NCBI GenBank assembly: GCA_021737945.1
Contig: JAIPCX010000014.1
Coordinates: 18,747 to 82,746 of the forward strand
DNA length: 64,000 bases
Direction of reading: 5' to 3'
Source of the DNA: Polynucleobacter sp.
GTDB lineage: Bacteria; Pseudomonadota; Gammaproteobacteria; Burkholderiales; Burkholderiaceae_D
The stretch's first letter is position 1, and each line of letters starts with the position of its first letter. A program made the translations under genes and the position numbers. Positions 63,954 to 64,000 of the stretch are shown in pieces. Under the pieces are notes generated by a model that made no database searches, was not told the origin of the DNA, and saw only the letters and a program-made list of their open reading frames with translations.

Positions 63954-64000
63954 GTGCTTCATCCAAAAAAGTTAAACAGTTCTGTGGTGCGAGGAGGGGG

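Overview
The window reads as a chromosomal segment of a betaproteobacterium, most likely Burkholderiales and perhaps Oxalobacteraceae-like. The reasons are gene order and family membership: ygfZ next to a DUF4936 gene; mltG-tmk-holB-pilZ-tatD-ankyrin; msrB-yciB-bolA-parvulin near purL; and tig-clpP-clpX-lon-hupB-tRNA-Val-tRNA-Asp-ppiD. Base composition by eye is near half G+C, with clearly AT-richer patches at the pilus genes and the toxin-antitoxin genes. The taxon is inferred from memory of gene order, not from a search.

Layout. Bases 1-8.8 kb: the start of an MHS-type transporter facing out of the window, then a same-strand cluster of ten genes for acyl-CoA and carbonyl chemistry (thiolase, large acyl-CoA dehydrogenase, Dabb protein, two SDRs, two hotdog thioesterases, CurA-type reductase, epoxide-hydrolase-like protein, GNAT). 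8.8-17.2 kb: housekeeping genes (NRDE protein, ygfZ, mltG, tmk, holB, pilZ, tatD, ankyrin protein, rsuA) plus a secreted Ser/Gly/Asn-rich protein of unknown role. 17.3-25.2 kb: an accessory stretch with pirin, two glycosyltransferases (one broken by an in-frame stop), a degenerate SDR, a CBS protein, a truncated membrane AAA ATPase and a decayed Spore-coat-U pilus cluster. 25.5-35.9 kb: a second fatty-acid block on the minus strand: a FadB-type bifunctional enzyme, two periplasmic binding proteins, a complete LIV-type ABC transporter and an acyl-CoA ligase. 36-39.9 kb: selO, msrB, yciB, bolA and a parvulin, closed by a strong terminator. 40-42.7 kb: hipBA and parDE toxin-antitoxin modules with visible promoters and operators and a relic of an outer-membrane protein gene between them. 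42.7-56.7 kb: purL, an amidase, an orphan 306-residue protein, a DadA-like oxidase, nnr, an ABC ATPase, tesA, mnmH and ppiD. 56.8-64 kb: two tRNAs, hupB, lon, clpX, clpP and tig.

How the parts fit. The two fatty-acid blocks are complementary: import by the LIV-type transporter, CoA activation by the ligase, dehydrogenation by the acyl-CoA dehydrogenase, hydration and oxidation by the FadB-type protein, cleavage by the thiolase, with side reactions by the SDRs, reductase, hydrolase and thioesterases. The substrate cannot be read from the sequence. The tig-clpP-clpX-lon segment is the standard protein folding and quality-control block, with ppiD and a second parvulin serving the envelope. Nothing here is clearly a wholly new system. 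The points most worth a second look are the junction that truncates both the AAA ATPase and the pilus usher near base 23415, the repeated operators in front of hipBA, the orphan gene at 48.2-49.1 kb, and the secreted low-complexity protein at 16.0-16.5 kb.
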